64,000 nucleotides of DNA from an alpha proteobacterium U9-1i (lineage in GTDB: Bacteria > Pseudomonadota > Alphaproteobacteria > Caulobacterales > Aquidulcibacteraceae), in the NCBI GenBank assembly GCA_000974665.1, contig BBSY01000001.1, positions 277,808 to 341,807 on the forward strand, in the 5' to 3' direction. How positions within the stretch are numbered: the first letter of the stretch is position 1; every line of letters begins with the position of its first letter. Made by a program: the position numbers and the translations under genes. This document shows positions 44,490 to 54,349 of the stretch, piece by piece. The notes under the pieces are model-generated. The model ran no database searches. It saw nothing but the letters and a program-made list of their open reading frames with translations, and was not told the DNA's origin.

Positions 44490-44584
44490 TCTTTCCTCCA
44501 CCATTTCGAACGCTACGCCCACGCGGGCTTGCCCGCGTTGTAAGCGCCTTGCACGGCAACGCAACTTTAGCCGCGCGCGTTACG

Positions 44585-45820
44585 TCAACGCGGAGGATCA
44601 GCGCTGTCACTGAACTCAGGACGCAACGGCGCTTCGTCATCGGCTGGCGCCGGCGGTTCTGGCGGCGGCGGAGCGGCGGGCAGCGGCGGAGGCGCAACCG
44701 CTGGCGGTGGTGATGGCGGTGGCGGTGGCGGTGGAGGCGCGACGGTTGCCGGCGGTGGCGGCGCGGTTGGCGCCAGCGGCTGATCAGGACGCCCGCCACC
44801 ACTGCGCGGCGGACGCGTTCCACCACCATTTGGCGGCGGCGGTGATTGCACCATCGGCGGCGGCGGACCGGGTTGTGGCGGACGCGTCACCGGACTCTGC
44901 GGCGGCGGCCCCGAATGTTGCTGATCGCGCAGATAGCGCGCGCGGTCCCGCGCTTGGTTCGCGTACTCGCCGTTTGGGTAGGAGCCCAAATAAAACTCGT
45001 ACGCGTCGAGCCGGTCGATGCCACGGGCGCGTGACCACGCCTGATAATCGCCCTGCTGCAGGCCGTAGATACGGCGTTCGGCGTCGCGGCGATGCAGGCC
45101 GTCGGGGAATTCGCGGATATAGCCTTCGTACTCGTAAACCGTATCGCGGCGACGCGCGCGATCCCAGGCGTAATCGTCGCGCCGCGCAAACTCATCGAGG
45201 GCCTGGCGCGCGCTCACCGCGTATTGCGAGCGCGGAAAAGCGCGGATGAAATCGGAATAGGCGCCCGGAGAGTTCGCTCGCTGCGTGCGGATCCATGCGC
45301 CTTCGTCCGTCGTCCACAAATAATCCAGCCGCTGACGGGCCGCGCCGGCGTTCGGTCCGGACGGATAACGGTTGAGGTAGTCTTCATAGGCTTGGATCAC
45401 GTCAGCGTCGCGCACATCGCTCCAAAACGCGCGCTCCTCCGCCGCCAAGCGCGGTGCGGCCAATTGCGCGCGGCGCTGCTCAGCACGCGGCGCATCGGCG
45501 CCCCACGGATAGAGCCGCAGATACTCCTCAAACGCCGCTTCGGTGTTGAGGCGCTGCGTTTGTGTCCAAGCGACGCGCTCGGCCGCCATCAGCGCTTCGA
45601 TCCGCTGGTTCGCTTCCGCGGCGCGCGGCCAGCCGCCGTAGGTTTGCAGATAGGCTTGGTAGGCGGCCGGCGTATCGGCGCGCTCGGCGGCGACCCAGAC
45701 CTGCGCCTCCAATTGCTCCGGCGTCGCCGGCACTGGCGCGGTCGCGCAGGCCGCCATCAGAGCAAGCGCGGAGGCCGCTGTTAGAATTTTCAGACGCCCA
45801 ACCCAATCAGCCCGTCGCAT
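44585..45820 (-). CDS. Six-repeat lipoprotein with proline-rich C-terminus
   Basis: 411 residues from ATG 45820. Lipobox 'LALMAACATA' marks an exported lipoprotein. Six tandem units of about 38-45 residues follow (between about 35 and 290), each with a Trp near its start, a Tyr pair (AYxxYLxxYPxG) and an Arg/Ala-rich end. The repeat resembles tetratricopeptide or Sel1-like helices but is not identical. The last 120 residues are Pro/Gly-rich, with runs of eight or more prolines. A TTG at 45835 is an alternative start. Function unknown; perhaps a periplasmic scaffold. Confidence 0.8.
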   Translation of the reverse strand: MRRADWVGRLKILTAASALALMAACATAPVPATPEQLEAQVWVAAERADTPAAYQAYLQTYGGWPRAAEANQRIEALMAAERVAWTQTQRLNTEAAFEEYLRLYPWGADAPRAEQRRAQLAAPRLAAEERAFWSDVRDADVIQAYEDYLNRYPSGPNAGAARQRLDYLWTTDEGAWIRTQRANSPGAYSDFIRAFPRSQYAVSARQALDEFARRDDYAWDRARRRDTVYEYEGYIREFPDGLHRRDAERRIYGLQQGDYQAWSRARGIDRLDAYEFYLGSYPNGEYANQARDRARYLRDQQHSGPPPQSPVTRPPQPGPPPPMVQSPPPPNGGGTRPPRSGGGRPDQPLAPTAPPPPATVAPPPPPPPPSPPPAVAPPPLPAAPPPPEPPAPADDEAPLRPEFSDSADPPR

Positions 45821-45892
45821 GGACTTCCCCTTCAACCCTCACCCTGGTGTAACACTCTCACCTGAACGGCGGCGGAATCGAAGGGGCAAGGC

Positions 45893-46570
45893 ATGGAATT
45901 CGGACCCGTTTTCTGGGTGCTCGCCGGCCTGAGCGCGGCCAGTGCTGCCGCCTACGGCATCTTCTTCCTCGACAAGCCGCCGACGCTGCTGCGTGCTTTG
46001 ATAAAAACCGCGTTCCTCGGTCTGCTCACCGCCGCCTTCGTTGTCGCAGGCGCGCGAACGGAACTCATCCTCGCGCTCGCGCTCTCCGCGGCCGGCGACT
46101 TCTTCCTCGGCTTCGACAAAAAATGGGTGCTGCCGCTTGGCATCCTCGCATTTCTGCTGGCGCAACTTTTGTACACGCTCATCTTCTTCGCACTTTGGCT
46201 GCTGGCGCCGGACGGCGCGCCGCTTTGGCCGCGATATGCGATGATGGCGCTCATCATCCTCACGACAATTGGGTTTCTGTTTTGGATGGGACCAAAGCTT
46301 GGTTGGATGGCGTTGGGCGTCGTGCCCTATTCCATCGCCATCACGGCTATGGCGTGCATGGCGATGTGGCTGCCTTGGGCAGGCTGGCCGGCGATGCTCG
46401 GCGCGCTCTCGTTCCTCGCCAGCGATTTCGTGTTGAGCGCCGAACTTTTCCGCCTTGCGCCAGACGCACCGCAACGGCGCATCACCGGGCCGGTCGTGTG
46501 GTGGACCTACGCGGCGGCGCAATTGCTGATCGTGACCGGCGTCGTGCTCGCGGCGCGCGTTATGGTGTGA
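45893..46570 (+). CDS. YhhN-family lysoplasmalogenase-like protein
   Basis: 225-residue polytopic membrane protein with about eight helices. '[15 protein letters not shown]' and '[18 protein letters not shown]' are the paired Asp motifs of the YhhN/TMEM86 family, which in animals hydrolyses the vinyl-ether bond of lysoplasmalogens. In bacteria the physiological substrate is unclear. Its 3' end overlaps hutI by 11 nt in convergent orientation. Divergent from the six-repeat lipoprotein gene. Confidence 0.88.
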   Translation: MEFGPVFWVLAGLSAASAAAYGIFFLDKPPTLLRALIKTAFLGLLTAAFVVAGARTELILALALSAAGDFFLGFDKKWVLPLGILAFLLAQLLYTLIFFALWLLAPDGAPLWPRYAMMALIILTTIGFLFWMGPKLGWMALGVVPYSIAITAMACMAMWLPWAGWPAMLGALSFLASDFVLSAELFRLAPDAPQRRITGPVVWWTYAAAQLLIVTGVVLAARVMV

Positions 46571-47771
46571 CCCGCCCGGCAAAAACGCGCTCGCGCAACA
46601 AAGGCGCGCCGAGCCAATAGCTCAACTCCGCCGGGTGGTTCACGTCCCAGATGGCGAGATCGGCTTGCTTGCCGACGTGCAGCGTGCCGATTTCGTCCTG
46701 CAGGCCCAGAGCGGACGCCCCTTCCCGCGTGATGCCGGCGAGCGCTTCCTCCGGCGTCAAACGAAACAACGTGCACGCCATGTTGAGCGCCGCGAGCGGC
46801 GATGTCATCGGAGAAGTGCCAGGATTGCAATCGCTGGCGACGGCCATCCGCACGCCGGCCCGGCGGAGCGCTTCGATCGGCGGCAGTTTCGTCTCACGCA
46901 AAAAATAGAACGCGCCGGGCAAAAGCACCGCGACGGTCCCCGCGCGCGCCATCGCTTCGATCCCGGCCTCGTCGAGATATTCAAGGTGATCCGCAGACAA
47001 CGCCTTATTACGCGCGGCCAGTTCCGCGCCGTGCAAATTGCTCAATTGCTCAGCGTGCAGTTTCACGTCCAGCCCCGCCGCACGCGCCGCGGAGAACACG
47101 TAATCCACTTCATCGGCGGTGAAACCGATGCCCTCGCAAAACGCGTCGACGGCGTCGGCTGCACCGGAGGCGGCTATCGCCGGGATCATCACATCGGCGA
47201 CGAGTTGAACATAAGCGGCGCGATCTTCGCGAAATTCCGGCGGCAGCGCATGCAAGCCGAGGAACGTCCGCCGCACACGTACATGCTCGCGCGCCGCCAA
47301 CGCACCCGCCGCCTCCAATTGCTTCAGCTCGGTTTCAAGATCGAGGCCGTACCCCGACTTAATCTCCACGGTCGTAACGCCCTCGCGCGTCAGCCCGCGC
47401 AGGCGCTTGGCGGCGCTGTCGATCAAACTTTCAAGCGACGCGGCGCGCGTCGCGGCCACGGTGGACACGATGCCGCCGCCAGCGCGGGCAATCTCCTCGT
47501 ACGTCGCGCCCTGCAAGCGCATCTCGAACTCGCGCGCACGGTCGCCGCCAAACACAAGGTGCGTGTGGCAATCCACAAACCCCGGCGTAATCCAGCCGCC
47601 GTCGCAGCTCCGCACATCGCGTGCGCTCTCATCCTTCAGATCCACGCGCTTGCCGACAAAGGCGATCCGCCCGTCCTTCACGCCAAGCGCGCCATTGCTG
47701 ATCGCCCCGTAGGGCGCAGCGCCCGCGACCATGGTGGCGATGTTGCAATCGATCCAAAGCGTGTCGAACAT
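46560..47771 (-). CDS. hutI: Imidazolonepropionase
   Basis: 403-residue zinc amidohydrolase of histidine degradation. It hydrolyses imidazolonepropionate to N-formimino-glutamate. The metal motif is '[19 protein letters not shown]'; '[13 protein letters not shown]', 'KLHAEQLSN' and '[11 protein letters not shown]' are all diagnostic. Length is typical. Divergent from an arginase-family gene that is its probable pathway partner; no hutH or hutU is in the window. Confidence 0.97.
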   Translation of the reverse strand: MFDTLWIDCNIATMVAGAAPYGAISNGALGVKDGRIAFVGKRVDLKDESARDVRSCDGGWITPGFVDCHTHLVFGGDRAREFEMRLQGATYEEIARAGGGIVSTVAATRAASLESLIDSAAKRLRGLTREGVTTVEIKSGYGLDLETELKQLEAAGALAAREHVRVRRTFLGLHALPPEFREDRAAYVQLVADVMIPAIAASGAADAVDAFCEGIGFTADEVDYVFSAARAAGLDVKLHAEQLSNLHGAELAARNKALSADHLEYLDEAGIEAMARAGTVAVLLPGAFYFLRETKLPPIEALRRAGVRMAVASDCNPGTSPMTSPLAALNMACTLFRLTPEEALAGITREGASALGLQDEIGTLHVGKQADLAIWDVNHPAELSYWLGAPLLRERVFAGRVTP

Positions 47772-47825
47772 GGCGCTTCATAGCACCCCCTCCCCTTGAT
47801 GGCAGGGGGCAGCTAGAACAATCGC

Positions 47826-48725
47826 ATGACCGACTCCGATTGCCGTTCCTGGTTTTCCGCCGCTGACGTGCTGACGCAAGACGGCGGCGCGCCTGTCGCC
47901 CTGCTCGGCGCGCCTTTGGGGCTAGGCTCCATCAGTCCGGGCCGTTGCGATCTCGCGCCGGAAACCGTCCGCGCGGCGATGAAGCGGATGAGCGTCTACG
48001 ATCTCGAGACCGAGACTGACCTCTCAGGCCTGCGCGTGTTCGACGACGGCGACGTCAGCGTCGAACGCCTGCAACCGGCCGAGGCGTTGGGGCCGATCGT
48101 CGAGCGTCTGGCGCCGCTGACGCAGGCGCACCAACTCACGATCCTCCTCGGCGGCAACAATGCGGTGACCCGCCCAGCGGTGCACGCACTCGATCCGAGC
48201 TTAAAACGCGTCGGCGTGCTCACACTCGACGCGCATTTCGATCTGCGCGACACCGATTGCGGCCTGACCAACGGCAATCCCATTCAAGCATTGCTCGAAG
48301 ACGGCCTTCCCGGCGCGCACATCGCTCAAATCGGCCTCCTGCCATTCGCCAACACCAAAAAAGCGCACGACAGGGCGAAAGCCGCCGGCATTTATGTCGC
48401 CACCGCCGCGGCATGCCGCGCGCAAGGACTCGCGGCGATCGCCGCGAATGCGCTTGAGCGGCTCGCGTCACGCTGCGATGTCATCCATGTCGATTTCGAC
48501 ATTGACGTTGTGGAGCGCGGCCATATGCCCGGCGCGCCTGGCGCGCGCCCCGGCGGCTGCACGCCGCAGGATTTCTTCAACGCCACGCGCCACATCTGTG
48601 CGCACCCGAAAGTCTGCAGCGTCGATCTCACTGAGTTCGATCCCTCGCTCGACGTCGCCAACATCAGCGCGCTGACGGCGGCAAGATGGGTTTGCGAGGT
48701 GCTCGCCGGATTTCAGGCCCGTTAG
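47826..48725 (+). CDS. Arginase-family formimidoylglutamase-like protein
   Basis: 299-residue ureohydrolase-fold enzyme. Because it is divergent from hutI, the likely role is hydrolysis of N-formiminoglutamate (HutG), the next step of histidine degradation. '[11 protein letters not shown]' and '[12 protein letters not shown]' carry the DAHxD and DxD metal motifs. The first motif, GGxH in arginases, reads '[11 protein letters not shown]', so the metal-ligand His is Asn. Activity is still plausible but the metal centre may differ. Other ureohydrolases cannot be excluded. Confidence 0.8.
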   Translation: MTDSDCRSWFSAADVLTQDGGAPVALLGAPLGLGSISPGRCDLAPETVRAAMKRMSVYDLETETDLSGLRVFDDGDVSVERLQPAEALGPIVERLAPLTQAHQLTILLGGNNAVTRPAVHALDPSLKRVGVLTLDAHFDLRDTDCGLTNGNPIQALLEDGLPGAHIAQIGLLPFANTKKAHDRAKAAGIYVATAAACRAQGLAAIAANALERLASRCDVIHVDFDIDVVERGHMPGAPGARPGGCTPQDFFNATRHICAHPKVCSVDLTEFDPSLDVANISALTAARWVCEVLAGFQAR

Positions 48726-48728
48726 CCC

Positions 48729-49643
48729 CTAGTCCGCTAAGAACCCATTCACTTCACGCATGAACACGTCAAACTGATCGATCATGATGAAGTGCCAGCT
48801 GTTTTCGATCTTGACCAATTGTGCCTGCGGCGCGCGCGCATAGGACGCGTGAAAGTACGCATCGTACTGCGCCGGCGAGATCGGCGCTTGCGGCGGGATC
48901 ACGTAGAGCACCTTCAGCGGCACGCGGATGTTGGCGATCTCCTCGCGTAAATCGGTGACAATCAGCTCGTGGAACGCGCTCGCGTTCACCCGTACATCGC
49001 TATCGAGCGCATGTTGCAACAAACGCGGGCGCTCACTTTCAGTCATGGTCATGCTGTTGATGGTCTGCTCGAGGATCGAACGCCGCATTGGCGCCGGCGC
49101 GGCGACCATCTGGTCTCGGATTATATCGGCCGTTGGGCGCACAGCGTCGGCGGTTTGGCCGCCGAACATCGCGCCCATGAAGGGGAACATATCCACCACC
49201 ATGAGCTTGCCCACCGCATCGGGGTGACGCGCCGCGAGCATTAAGCCGATGGTGCCACCCATCGAGTGACCGATCACCGCAGGCCGCGCGAGATGCATCT
49301 CGGCGATGTAGCGATTGATCTCTTCGGCGACCGGCGCCGACACCGGTCCATCGGCATTACCCTGCGGCTCATAACCGGCAAAACCGTTCACCTGCACCAG
49401 ATGCACGCGATACCGATCGTCGAGCGCCGCGGCGGTCGTGTCCCAAATCTCGCGGTGCGACGTAAGTCCTGGGATCAGGATCACGTCAGGCCCCGCGCCT
49501 TGCACCACGACGCTGATGCGATCGGATTGAAACGGCGCGAGCTGATCGCCCGGCAGCTGCGAAAGCTCCGTGTCGCCTCCCGTGCTGGCGCACGCGGCAA
49601 GCAAAATTCCTAAAGCGGCGGCCACAATCGAACGGCGTTTCAT
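48729..49643 (-). CDS. Alpha/beta-hydrolase lipoprotein
   Basis: 304 residues. Signal with lipobox 'ILLAACAST'. The nucleophile elbow is 'VIGHSMGG', the oxyanion region 'LIPGLTSHREIW', and the late His is in 'SWHFIMID'. The ATG at 49643 is preceded by GGAGAA; earlier starts lack this. It resembles haloperoxidase/esterase-type hydrolases. The substrate is unknown, and the protein would sit in the periplasm. It converges with the arginase-family gene (3 nt between the stops). Confidence 0.88.
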   Translation of the reverse strand: MKRRSIVAAALGILLAACASTGGDTELSQLPGDQLAPFQSDRISVVVQGAGPDVILIPGLTSHREIWDTTAAALDDRYRVHLVQVNGFAGYEPQGNADGPVSAPVAEEINRYIAEMHLARPAVIGHSMGGTIGLMLAARHPDAVGKLMVVDMFPFMGAMFGGQTADAVRPTADIIRDQMVAAPAPMRRSILEQTINSMTMTESERPRLLQHALDSDVRVNASAFHELIVTDLREEIANIRVPLKVLYVIPPQAPISPAQYDAYFHASYARAPQAQLVKIENSWHFIMIDQFDVFMREVNGFLAD

Positions 49644-49741
49644 CGGCATTTCTCCAAACATCGCAGCTGAACCGCCACCGCATCCGCTTCTGGATGCAGG
49701 TGATGTTGCCAAACCTGTGCGTCAATGGTTGCGGACGCGCG

Positions 49742-50737
49742 TCAGTCCATTGTCACGACGAGCTTGCCCGTCGCGCTGCGATCCATCAGTGAGCGGATCG
49801 CCTTACCGCCTTCGGCCAATGGAAAGCGCTTCGAAATGCGCGGGCGGATCTTGCCTTCGCCGTAGAGCTTGAACAGGTCGCGCACGTTCTGCTCGTGCAA
49901 TTTCGGTTCGCGCGCCACGCTCGCGCCCCAGAACACGCCAACGATGGATGAGCTCTTGAGCAAAGTGAGATTGAGCGGTGGCGTCGGGATGCCGGCCGGA
50001 AAGCCGATCACCAGATAACGCCCGCTCCAGTTCATCGCCCGTAAAGCTGGCTCGCAATAATCGCCGCCAACGGCATCGTAGATCACATCGGCGCCGCCGC
50101 CCGTTGCGGCCTTGAAGCTTTCAGCTAGCGCCTTGCCTTGCTCTTTTGCGAATGCGCCGGGCGGATAAACCACCGTGCCGTCGGCGCCGCATTCCTTCGC
50201 GAACGTGGCCTTATCTTCGCTCGACACAGCGCCGATCACACGCGCGCCCATCGCTTTCGCAAGTTCGATCGCGGCGACGCCAACGCCGCCAGCGGCGCCC
50301 AGGATCAGCACCGTCTCGCCGGCTTTCAGGAGGCCGCGATCCTTCAGCGCGTAATAAGATGTTCCGTACGTGAGGATGAAGGCGCTGGCTTCGTCGAACG
50401 GCATCGCATCCGGGATCGGCATGACGCGCGCGGCCTGTAGCTTGATCTTCTCCGCGAAGCCGCCCCAACCCGATGACCCGATGACGCGCTGGCCAATTTT
50501 CAAGTGCGTGACGCCCGCGCCGACGCTTTCGATCACGCCGGCGGTCTCGCCGCCGGGCGCGAACGGGCGCTCGGGTTTGAACTGGTAGCGATCCTCGATG
50601 ATGAGCGAATCCGGAAAGTTCACGCCGGCCGCCTTGACCGCGATCACAACTTCGCCCTCGCCCGCCACTGGATCTGGAAGATCAGCGTACTCAAGCGCTT
50701 CGGGCGGACCAATTTTTGTGGAGATCAGAGCTTTCAT
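49742..50737 (-). CDS. NADPH:quinone oxidoreductase-type zinc-free MDR protein
   Basis: 331-residue medium-chain dehydrogenase/reductase. 'ALISTKIGPPEALEYADLP' begins the GroES-like fold, and the Rossmann motif 'LGAAGGVGVAAIELAKAMGA' is near residue 145. No zinc-ligand Cys set is visible, which places it with quinone oxidoreductases and enoyl reductases. The substrate may be a quinone or an unsaturated acyl compound. The ATG at 50737 follows GAGATC and matches the family start; the frame's longer extension is rejected. Confidence 0.9.
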   Translation of the reverse strand: MKALISTKIGPPEALEYADLPDPVAGEGEVVIAVKAAGVNFPDSLIIEDRYQFKPERPFAPGGETAGVIESVGAGVTHLKIGQRVIGSSGWGGFAEKIKLQAARVMPIPDAMPFDEASAFILTYGTSYYALKDRGLLKAGETVLILGAAGGVGVAAIELAKAMGARVIGAVSSEDKATFAKECGADGTVVYPPGAFAKEQGKALAESFKAATGGGADVIYDAVGGDYCEPALRAMNWSGRYLVIGFPAGIPTPPLNLTLLKSSSIVGVFWGASVAREPKLHEQNVRDLFKLYGEGKIRPRISKRFPLAEGGKAIRSLMDRSATGKLVVTMD

Positions 50738-50798
50738 GGCGCAAGTCTGGCCCGCGCGCGAGCAGCGCGAAAGCCAGCGGACGCGCGGCGCCGCTACG

Positions 50799-51929
50799 TT
50801 AGTTCGCCGCGAGCGGCGGGGGGCCGAGCGGCTCGCCCTTGGCTTCGCGGTAAGCGCTATCGAGCAAAGGCTGCACCGAATAGGCGTCGAACCAGTACCG
50901 CAACCAGCGATCCTCGCCCGCAAAACGCTGCGCATATGCGCTGACATCGACACGCGCGGCAGCCTCCTCCGCGCTAAGCCCACTTCGCGCCAAAGCCGCC
51001 ATTTGGGCGCGGACGTCGCGGATGAACGCGATCAAGAGGTCGAGATAGGCTTTGTCGCGCTGAACGGCGCCGTGACCCGGAACCAACGCCGCGAAATCGC
51101 GTCCACGCATTTGCTCCAGCACAGCGATCTGCTCGCCGGGGTACATGCTGAACATGTACGGCGCGGGCGACACGACAACGTCGCCGGCGACCAGCACGCG
51201 CTGCCGAGGCAGCCATACCACCAGATCACCATCGGTGTTGGCGCGGCCAAGGAAGCTCACTTCAATCGGCGCATTACGATCATCGAGCCGGATGGCGTCT
51301 CGGACAATACGGTTCGGGAGGACCAGATATGTGCCAGGCTCATCGGCGGCGCGGATCGTCAGCGCTTGCCGCGCGCGCGCCCAGCCTTCGCGTTCTTCCT
51401 GGCTCAGCGATTGATCGGTGCCGTTGGTTTCGAACAAAGTGGCATAATCCTGCGTCAGCAATTGGCGCCGGCGTGCTTCATAGGTCGCGTCGGGTTGTTG
51501 CGGCACGTTGGTGCGGCCTTCGGTTAGCCTGGTACGGGTCGCCTCGTGGGCAATGATCTCAACGTTCGGCCACGCCGCGACAATCGCCGATAGGCCAAGC
51601 GGGTGATCATTGTGCCAGTGCGTGATGATCACCGCCGAGACCGGCTTATCGCTGATGCGACGCACCGCCTCAACGACGCGCGCGCCGGCGCCGCGGCTGT
51701 TGCCGCTATCCACCAGCACGATGCTGTCGTCCTGTTCAATGATCGTGACGTTGCCGGTTGGCCCGCTGAAGTTCGCCATGCCCTGCCGCAGAACATGGAC
51801 CCGATCGGCGACGCGCTCACTGACCTGCAAATACGGATCAGCGGACGCAGCGCTTTCCGGCGCGCTCTGCGTTGCGCACGCGGCAGCCAGCGCAAGCGCG
51901 CATACCAATAACCCCGCGCGAAGCATCAT
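50799..51929 (-). CDS. Metallo-beta-lactamase-fold lipoprotein
   Basis: 376 residues. Lipobox 'LALAAACATQ'. MBL motifs: 'ITHWHNDHPLG' (HxHxDH), 'VAGDVVV' (bridging Asp) and 'VPGHGAVQ' (His). The length and tail match subclass-B3-like or quinoprotein-relay-type MBL hydrolases rather than proven beta-lactamases. The ATG at 51929 overlaps the stop of the upstream gene by 4 nt (ATGA). The substrate is unknown; its protein partner may be the preceding LamG-like protein. Confidence 0.85.
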   Translation of the reverse strand: MMLRAGLLVCALALAAACATQSAPESAASADPYLQVSERVADRVHVLRQGMANFSGPTGNVTIIEQDDSIVLVDSGNSRGAGARVVEAVRRISDKPVSAVIITHWHNDHPLGLSAIVAAWPNVEIIAHEATRTRLTEGRTNVPQQPDATYEARRRQLLTQDYATLFETNGTDQSLSQEEREGWARARQALTIRAADEPGTYLVLPNRIVRDAIRLDDRNAPIEVSFLGRANTDGDLVVWLPRQRVLVAGDVVVSPAPYMFSMYPGEQIAVLEQMRGRDFAALVPGHGAVQRDKAYLDLLIAFIRDVRAQMAALARSGLSAEEAAARVDVSAYAQRFAGEDRWLRYWFDAYSVQPLLDSAYREAKGEPLGPPPLAAN

Positions 51930-53032
51930 GGCGCAACCGTCAAACCGGCCATTTCCGGAAACGCCGCGGTTGCCGACCAACCGCCGCCGCCAATGGCGTT
52001 GCCGCCACCGCCTTCCGACACTGCGAACACGATCTCGTTGTTCCCGCGCCGCAGCGGCAATTGCAGCGCATCCCACCAGCCGATGGTGCCAAGGAAGCGA
52101 TAGTCGCGACTATTCTGGGTGTCGTCTCCCGAATAGAGCAAGGTTCCGTTGACATAGACGCGCACCTTGTCGCTAAAGCCAAAACGCATCGGCACGGAAC
52201 GCGCCCGGTCAGATCGCACGCTCACACGCGTGAGGACCGTGGGCGCCTCATTCGTGCGCACGCCGACGCGCGCGAGATTCGCGAGCCCGTTGGTTTCCAC
52301 GGGCAACGCTGTCCAGGACACATTGTTCAGACGATTGGCGCTGGCGGCGGCGAAAGCGTCTGCCTCCGCCATCGGCGCGCTCACTTGCCAGGTGCGCACT
52401 AAGCCGGCGGGAATGTTTTCCGGCACGGGCTCTGCCGGCGCCGCGGCGGGCGAACCGGGCGTCACGCTAAAGTTCGCGACATACATGCCGCCCAGACTGC
52501 CGCGAAGCTGAATATACCCCGCCGCGCGATCGCGCTTCAGATCATACACGATCATCGACGGCTCGTTTGAATCGACAAAGATGCGCGCCGAATCCTCGGC
52601 CACCTCGAGCCGTACGTGAAACCACTCATTCACGCGAAAGCGCATGCGCGCATTGTACTGAGAATGTATCTGCCATGCCGTGTTGCCGTTGATCACGGGC
52701 GTGTACTGCATCGAGTCCGGATTGCCGCTTTGGTGCGGGCGAATGTAGAAATGCTCGTAATTGTTCTCATCGACACCGCGGAAGTAGATGCCGGGGAAAC
52801 TTTGGGCGTTGCTGGTGATCGCCATGTCGAACTCGATCACGCCAGTGTCGAAGTTCGCATCCGCCAATGTCGCGATCGCGCCGCGTAGATAAAGCGCTTG
52901 CTGGCCCTGGAAGGTTTCGACGCGCGTTTCGGCGCCCAGCAGCTCCCAACGCGGCGAATCCATTGGCACGGGCGCCGCGAATGCCGGCGCGGCAAGCGCG
53001 CAAAAGCCGAGCGCGATCAGAATTTGGCGCAT
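51926..53032 (-). CDS. Secreted LamG/DUF1080-like protein
   Basis: 368 residues with a signal peptide ending near 'APAFAAPVP'. The first 200 residues resemble a laminin-G-like or DUF1080 glycan-associated sandwich: 'FDMAITSNAQSFPGIYFRG', 'ENNYEHFYIRP' and 'FHVRLEVAEDSARIFVDS'. The second half is another beta domain with 'RVYVNGTLLYSGDD'. The ATG at 53032 has a GGGG element nearby. Stop-start overlap with the MBL lipoprotein gene shows they are one unit. A role in binding or cutting a glycan or glycoconjugate is a guess. Confidence 0.75.
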   Translation of the reverse strand: MRQILIALGFCALAAPAFAAPVPMDSPRWELLGAETRVETFQGQQALYLRGAIATLADANFDTGVIEFDMAITSNAQSFPGIYFRGVDENNYEHFYIRPHQSGNPDSMQYTPVINGNTAWQIHSQYNARMRFRVNEWFHVRLEVAEDSARIFVDSNEPSMIVYDLKRDRAAGYIQLRGSLGGMYVANFSVTPGSPAAAPAEPVPENIPAGLVRTWQVSAPMAEADAFAAASANRLNNVSWTALPVETNGLANLARVGVRTNEAPTVLTRVSVRSDRARSVPMRFGFSDKVRVYVNGTLLYSGDDTQNSRDYRFLGTIGWWDALQLPLRRGNNEIVFAVSEGGGGNAIGGGGWSATAAFPEMAGLTVAP

Positions 53033-53193
53033 TGTCTTACCCCTTTGCAACGCACGCACTCGGTGCGAGGCAAGATCGCGCTTCAAGATCGAAGCGACCA
53101 AGGGCGGCCTCGCCGCGACTGCCGTGTCGCGCGGTCACGCCACCGTGAACGCAAGGCTGGCGGGGCCGCGCCAATCGGTCCAAACTGCGCGCC

Positions 53194-53490
53194 ATGACCC
53201 GCACCGGCTTTTTCCTCCGCCTCGCACTTTCGTTGGCGATCGACATCGCCGACGCCACGTTGGGGCGGGTGCCGCTCGTCGGCTCGGTACAGGAAGGCGT
53301 TGGAACCGCGATCCTGGTGCTGCTTTGGGGGCCGGCCGGTTTGACGTATCTGTGGGAACTCGCCGATTGGACAGACCAACTCGACGGCTTTATCCCGACG
53401 GCCACTTTGATCGGCCTTTATGTCGGCTGGCGAGAAGGACATCTGCTTGGCAAGCCGCGCGATCCACCAACGCCACCCGCACGCAGGTAG
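53194..53490 (+). CDS. Small membrane protein of unknown function
   Basis: 98 residues with two to three hydrophobic helices ('LSLAIDIADATLG', 'GTAILVLLWGPAGLTYLW', 'PTATLIGLYVGW') and a Pro/Arg-rich C-terminus. No recognised motif. It ends 3 nt before the isoaspartyl peptidase gene on the same strand and probably shares its mRNA. Confidence 0.65.
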   Translation: MTRTGFFLRLALSLAIDIADATLGRVPLVGSVQEGVGTAILVLLWGPAGLTYLWELADWTDQLDGFIPTATLIGLYVGWREGHLLGKPRDPPTPPARR

Positions 53491-53493
53491 AAC

Positions 53494-54345
53494 ATGATCT
53501 GGGCCCTTGCACTGCATGGCGGCGCCGGCGCCATAGCCGAGCGTTTGTACGCACAAGAAGAAGCGCACATGGCCGACCTCATCGCCCAAGGCGCGGCGAT
53601 GCTGGAGCGCGGCCAAAGCGCGCTCGACGTTGTCACGGCGATGGCCGAGGCGCTTGAAGCGTGCGGGCTGCACGTCGCCGGCAGAGGCGCCGCGCCCAAC
53701 AGCGAAGGCGTGGTGGAACTTGATGCGGCGATCATGGACGGCGCCACGCGCGAAGCCGGCGCGGTTGCAGCACTCGTCGGCTTCATCTCCCCCATCAAAG
53801 TTGCGCGCGCCGTGATGGAACACACAAGCCACGTGCTGCTCACCGGCGCCGGCGCGGCGCGGTTCGCGGCGAGCCAAAACGCCGAGCGCGTCATCGATCC
53901 GCGCGCCTACTACACCCCCGCCGCATCGGGCCTCCCGGGCGGCGGCACAATCGGCGCGGTCGCGCTCGACCATGAAGGCCGCCTGGCCGCCGCCACCAGC
54001 ACGGGCGGTCTCGGCGGCAAGCTGCCCGGACGCGTCGGCGACAGCCCCATCATCGGCGCCGGCTGCTGGGCCGATCAGCGCGCGGCGGTTTCCTGCACGG
54101 GGCTCGGCGAGTACTTCATGCGCACCGTCACCGCCGCCGATGTCGCCGCGCGCATCGCCTATGCCGGCGCAACGCTCGCGCAGGCCGCCGATGGCGCCAT
54201 GAACGATGTCAAACAGCTCGGCGGCGATGGCGGGCTCATCGCCGTCGACGCGCATGGCCACGTCGCCACACCGTTTATCAGCCAAGGCATGAAACGCGGA
54301 ATCGCTACATCCTCCGGCGTCAGAGACGTCAAAACCTTCAGGTGA
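53494..54345 (+). CDS. Isoaspartyl peptidase / plant-type L-asparaginase
   Basis: 283-residue Ntn-hydrolase that matures by self-cleavage before Thr152 in 'PGGGTIGAVALD'. 'LALHGGAGAI' at the N-terminus and 'ELDAAIMDG' are conserved. The family removes isoaspartyl residues from damaged peptides and can act on L-asparagine. The 3' end ('STGGLGGKLPGRVGDSP') contains the substrate-binding 'GRVGDSP' loop. No signal peptide, so cytoplasmic. Part of a run of small genes from 53194 to 55482. Confidence 0.93.
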   Translation: MIWALALHGGAGAIAERLYAQEEAHMADLIAQGAAMLERGQSALDVVTAMAEALEACGLHVAGRGAAPNSEGVVELDAAIMDGATREAGAVAALVGFISPIKVARAVMEHTSHVLLTGAGAARFAASQNAERVIDPRAYYTPAASGLPGGGTIGAVALDHEGRLAAATSTGGLGGKLPGRVGDSPIIGAGCWADQRAAVSCTGLGEYFMRTVTAADVAARIAYAGATLAQAADGAMNDVKQLGGDGGLIAVDAHGHVATPFISQGMKRGIATSSGVRDVKTFR

Positions 54346-54349
54346 TCTC

